A stretch of DNA of 22,500 nt from assembly GCA_963170055.1 (NCBI GenBank), contig CAUJGJ010000483.1:966117-988616 (forward strand), read 5' to 3'. The stretch is from Halisarca cf. caerulea (taxonomy: Eukaryota; Porifera; Demospongiae; Chondrillida; Halisarcidae). Below the pieces are notes generated by a model. The model saw only the letters and a list, made by a program, of their open reading frames with translations. It had not been told where the DNA came from and searched no databases. The position numbers and the translations under genes are program-made. Below, in pieces: positions 19,430 to 22,500 of this stretch. Position 1 is the stretch's first letter, and every line of letters starts with the position of its first letter.

Positions 19430-19871
19430 TATAGCATGGGGAAGAGGTCGGCATTGGAAAGTATATACCCGAGGATGTTTGACATATTTACTGAGGCTTG
19501 AAGTACCGTGGTAAATGTAAACCAGCGTTCTATCTAGGATTTAAATTTTGGGGCGGGGGGAAGCTTGAGTATTACAGTGAGTGACTGCCGCACAAGATAT
19601 GCACATAGCCGGATTTGATGCAAGTATTGTATGTATATAGCAGGTTTTCTTTCAAGCTAATGATGGTGAGGGGTTGGTAATTACAAAGTATAGTAGGGGG
19701 GTGGGTGGGCAGATACATGAAAGCATATGTTATATCCTATGGACATCTATAAAACACATGCGTGTACAGTGATGATAGAGGTGCATGCAGATACTGTATG
19801 TATATGGAGTACAGGGTATATATGTGAGTAACTAGGGGGGTCTGGGGGCATGCTTCCCAGGGAAAAGTTTT

Positions 19872-19937
<66 letters not shown>

Positions 19938-19973
19938 GTACGTGTGTGTGTGCGTGCGTGTGTGCGTGCGTGC

Positions 19974-20057
<84 letters not shown>

Positions 20058-20334
20058 ACGCAGATATATGGAGTGCAGGGGTATACATACTTATTAATAA
20101 CTAGAGGGATCTGGGGGCATACCTCCCCATAGGGAAAATTATTAAGGTTATACAAGGTTGTATTCGAGGCCACTCAAGTATACTATAGGGCCTTCTCCAT
20201 AGCAGTTTGTACTGCAGTTGGATTTTTTTGGGGTGGAAGCTAGGGAGTTTGGGGTCGAAGCTTCCCTCCCACTGGATAGAACCCTGTAAGCAGGCTATAA
20301 TTTCTGCATCATACCGACCTCCTTCCCATGCTAC
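19430..20334. mobile_element. Inverted-repeat element split by a 763-bp nested insert
   Basis: The left half (TATAGCATGGGGAAG, 19430-19522) and right half (20286-20334, ending CCTTCCCATGCTA) correspond to 7811-7953. Between them lies 19523-20285, bounded by CAGCGTTCTATCTAGG and the inverse of CAGGGTTCTATCCAG. That insert holds the TG array and is related to the segments at about 8180-8650 and 21110-21560. Confidence 0.5.
19877..20056. repeat. (TG)n microsatellite, intergenic
   Basis: TG on the plus strand, the opposite orientation to all intragenic arrays, inside the 19523-20285 insert. Similar sequence (CTGGGGGCAT, CTCCC / TTCCC, GGGAAAA) flanks it on both sides, a sign of local duplication. 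Confidence 0.92.
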
Positions 20335-20341
20335 ATAATAT

Positions 20342-20860
20342 CAGATTATTTTTTATTGTGTCCAATCATTTTTAAAGGTCAGGGTCAGGGTATCATTATT
20401 TATACTGGGGGGCCTTTAGCCATCGGCTGTTCGTACAGGTGCCCAGTCAAAGGTATCCAAAACATACCTGATTTTGAGCTGAAAACAAACTGAGGCCAAC
20501 TAATTAGTTGACCTTTCCACAGGAGTCAACTAATTTGTTGCCTTTATAGAGGAGGCAATGGCAGCTGTAATTCACTCAAATATGACATGTTTCTGGGTCA
20601 TTGACTTATATATTATTATTACACCAAAGAGGACATTGCAGCTGAAATGAAGCAATCTTGGCACCCTCATGTTTTGAGCTTCCTGAGATGCATCCCATTT
20701 CTGTTTCAAAATCTAAGTAGCTCCAATGAAATGCTCAAGATTTGGCACAAAAACAATCTATGTTTACAAATTCTCCAGAATTATTCCGAAAACAATGAAA
20801 AAGCCAGACACAGTGGAGACCAGATAAAAATTAATAATTGGACACTACAAAAATAGCCTG
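20342..20860. mobile_element. Second, uninterrupted copy of the 4500-5689 element, inverted
   Basis: The ends are CAGATTATTTTTTATTGTGT and the inverse CAGGCTATTTTTGTAGTGTC. The inside matches the reverse complement of 4500-4906. It is missing from the paralogous flank of gene B near 7955, so it inserted after the units duplicated. Confidence 0.6.
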
Positions 20861-21594
20861 TTATATAATTATATAGTAACTGTTATACTGTATGTCATTG
20901 TCAGGTACTTTATACCATCAAAATAATGCTGCACGCAATCTGTTAACTGGTCGGTATACGTATGGCAAAATATTGACCACCTGTTCTACATAATAAATTC
21001 CCCATAGTTGCACAACAGTCATAGACTGTGTTGGAATAATGGGTGGTCATTTGATATGTATATGCATGTGTCCATCTTGGATGGGTGTCACCTTGATATT
21101 CGGATCTGTCCCCTTTTGGGGGGAGCTTCACTATTACATTATATACAAGTCTACTACATGAGGCATGACATTAGCTTTGATGTATGAACTGTTTGAATGT
21201 GTATAGCACGCGGTCAACGTCCCTTTCATGATAATGATCAAGGAAGAGGGTAATTACAAAGCACAGTATAACGGTAGAGTGAAGATATGCTGTGGTATCC
21301 TAGGTGTCTATAAAATGTATACAGCGCAGTGACGTAAAGAGGTGCAGATATGTATATGTGCATATATAGAATCGCAAAGGTATATTAACTAGGAGATATG
21401 CTCCACCATGCAGGGAAAATTTGAGTTTTTAGGTGAGGCCATTTTAGACCATTCAAGGTTGATTTTGACACTCATGTATATAAGGCCTTCTCACGTACAG
21501 TAATTTGCACTATGGGTGGGAGCTCTGGACTCCCCAGAGCTGCATGGATATAGAGCTCTGCCAATGGGAAATAATAAGGACACATGAGGAGACT

Positions 21595-21710
21595 ATAGTC
21601 TGGCGCAGCCGACCCATGTCCAATCCACGCTTGGCCATTTTTGGGGACTGACGTCACTGGGCAAGCGGGCCTATTTATATGGCGGAAAAGAGTCGGCTAC
21701 GCCAGACTAT
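21595..21710. mobile_element. 116-bp TIR element with 9-bp target duplication (Mutator-like MITE)
   Basis: Termini ATAGTCTGGCGCAGCCGAC and its near-perfect inverse flank about 75 bp of unique sequence. GAGGAGACT occurs directly before (21586-21594) and after (21711-21719). The paralogous site near gene B (about 8672) has one GAGGAGACT and no insert. A 9-bp duplication is typical of Mutator-like elements; family assignment is inference. Confidence 0.8.
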
Positions 21711-21994
21711 GAGGAGACTGGCATTCTCATTGCAGTATGCATGCATATACAATTGGCTTATTATGCACACTCTATTATTATACTATAATATGTAATCAAG
21801 CATGAGCTAGTGATGATCATCCACAAGATTATATAATTTCACTTTATGCCTCATGTACTCAACAAGGGAGTGTAGAATAGTATAGTCATTGTATGAATTA
21901 ATGCTGGCTCAATATCAAAAACAATTGATCAGTTCATGTAACTTCGTATAAACATACTACAATACTTAAAATTGTTTACAACAAAATTGAACAC

Positions 21995-22190
21995 TCAGTA
22001 ATAGTACGGCTCATAATATGTGTATTGTAGTTCTTTGTAGAGGCCCTCTCCGTCAGATAAAGGACCTCCCAACACTTGAGCAGAAGGTGATACAATGTCT
22101 TCTTTCTTCCAGGATAGTAGGATCCTATCTGATTTACAGAATTCCCCACTTATATCTGAAGCACTTGGTCTCCCATCATGGGAGGGGTTC
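21995..22190 (-). CDS. Gene C exon 10 equivalent: C-terminal tail
   Basis: Acceptor CCTCAG|GAACC, then the kinase-closing RPSASDI motif and the tyrosine-rich tail, with a TGA stop. Its length is identical to gene B exon 10. Confidence 0.83.
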
Positions 22191-22436
22191 CTGAGGGAGA
22201 GGATGTACAAGGGATTAACATATGGAGAGAGTCAGCTTCTAAGTGCATGCCATTGTGGCCTTCACACATACACCTAAGCTTGTAACTTGACTTCAACTGT
22301 CATCGGTATATACATGTGCATGCAATAACCTATATAATATACACACATACCAGCATTTTGTCATGATGGTGTAGACATCTCTTGGGCAACCAGGAGGAGG
22401 TGGAGGGAGGGAGTCCTTGAACTTCAGTAATTTCAG
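21995..22436 (-). CDS. Gene C: last two exons of a third receptor copy (partial)
   Basis: Exons 22436-22351 (86 nt) and 22190-21995 (196 nt) have the same lengths, phases and splice sites as gene B exons 9 and 10. The first gives an identical protein segment through IMTKCW. The second differs at a few positions (for example SHDGRPS for SHNERPS) and ends QYTYYEPYYY with TGA at 21995-21997. Open frames with conservative changes suggest this copy is under constraint. The rest lies beyond 22500, so whether its DFG is altered cannot be seen. Confidence 0.82.
22351..22436 (-). CDS. Gene C exon 9 equivalent
   Basis: Acceptor TTTGCAG|CTG and donor TGCTG|GTATGT bracket 86 nt coding for the Pro-rich loop and IMTKCW. 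Nucleotide changes relative to gene B are all synonymous. Confidence 0.82.
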
Positions 22437-22500
22437 CTGCAAATGAAAAGAAGAGGATTAGGTTCAGTTGCCCAGAGAACACATGCAATGTACGGGTTGA

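Larger units (their letters stand above)
19166..21994. other. Intergenic DNA between gene B and gene C
   Basis: No gene seen. It is paralogous to 7311-8992 but longer because of three insertions: 19523-20285 inside an inverted-repeat element, 20342-20860, and 21595-21710. The (CA)n array present at 7341 in the other unit is missing here. Further copies of the ~85-bp motif lie near 19247 and 21046. Confidence 0.6.

Overview
This is a eukaryotic, almost certainly metazoan, window: AT-rich, intron-rich, full of (CA/TG)n microsatellites and small terminal-inverted-repeat (TIR) elements. The only genes I can support are copies of one receptor-tyrosine-kinase-like gene. The architecture (signal peptide, a beta-rich module I cannot name, Ser/Thr/Pro stalk, one TM helix, tyrosine-rich juxtamembrane region, kinase domain) in a tandem array would fit a sponge. 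That organism guess is inference, not proof.

Layout, all on the minus strand, head to tail, repeating about every 13.0 kb (exon 4 starts at 63 and 13022; stop codons at 8993 and 21995). Gene A (7083 down past position 1) shows its signal exon, ectodomain exon, transmembrane exon and the start of the juxtamembrane exon. It carries 4-nt indels and a 390-bp deletion relative to gene B, so I call it a probable pseudogene. Gene B (18755 down to 8993) is complete: ten exons join in phase into an 854-residue receptor. Gene C enters from the right edge with only its last two exons (22436 to 21995).

Gene B is the main result. Its kinase domain keeps the VAVK lysine, the HRD aspartate and Asn of the catalytic loop, and the APE motif. 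Its DFG triplet reads GFD, its glycine loop has lost two of three glycines, and its activation segment has no tyrosine: a likely receptor pseudokinase. The 121-residue juxtamembrane exon carries seven spaced YxxL/V-type tyrosines, resembling an ITAM/ITIM-like docking array, partly built from an internal duplication. The C-terminus has seven further tyrosines. This suggests a docking or decoy receptor rather than an active enzyme.

Every large microsatellite inside the genes is (TG)n on the sense strand. Three lie at or just after 5' splice sites, and in intron 2 of both A and B the donor GT is itself the first unit of the TG array. Intergenic and intronic DNA holds TIR elements that can be dated because the paralogous copies act as empty sites: a 116-bp element with a 9-bp target duplication, a 190-bp TA-flanked element whose left end is amplified fivefold, nested elements in gene A intron 1 and upstream of gene B, an element lodged in a CA array, and a reverse-transcriptase fragment. 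No RNA genes, CRISPR arrays or prokaryotic features were seen.
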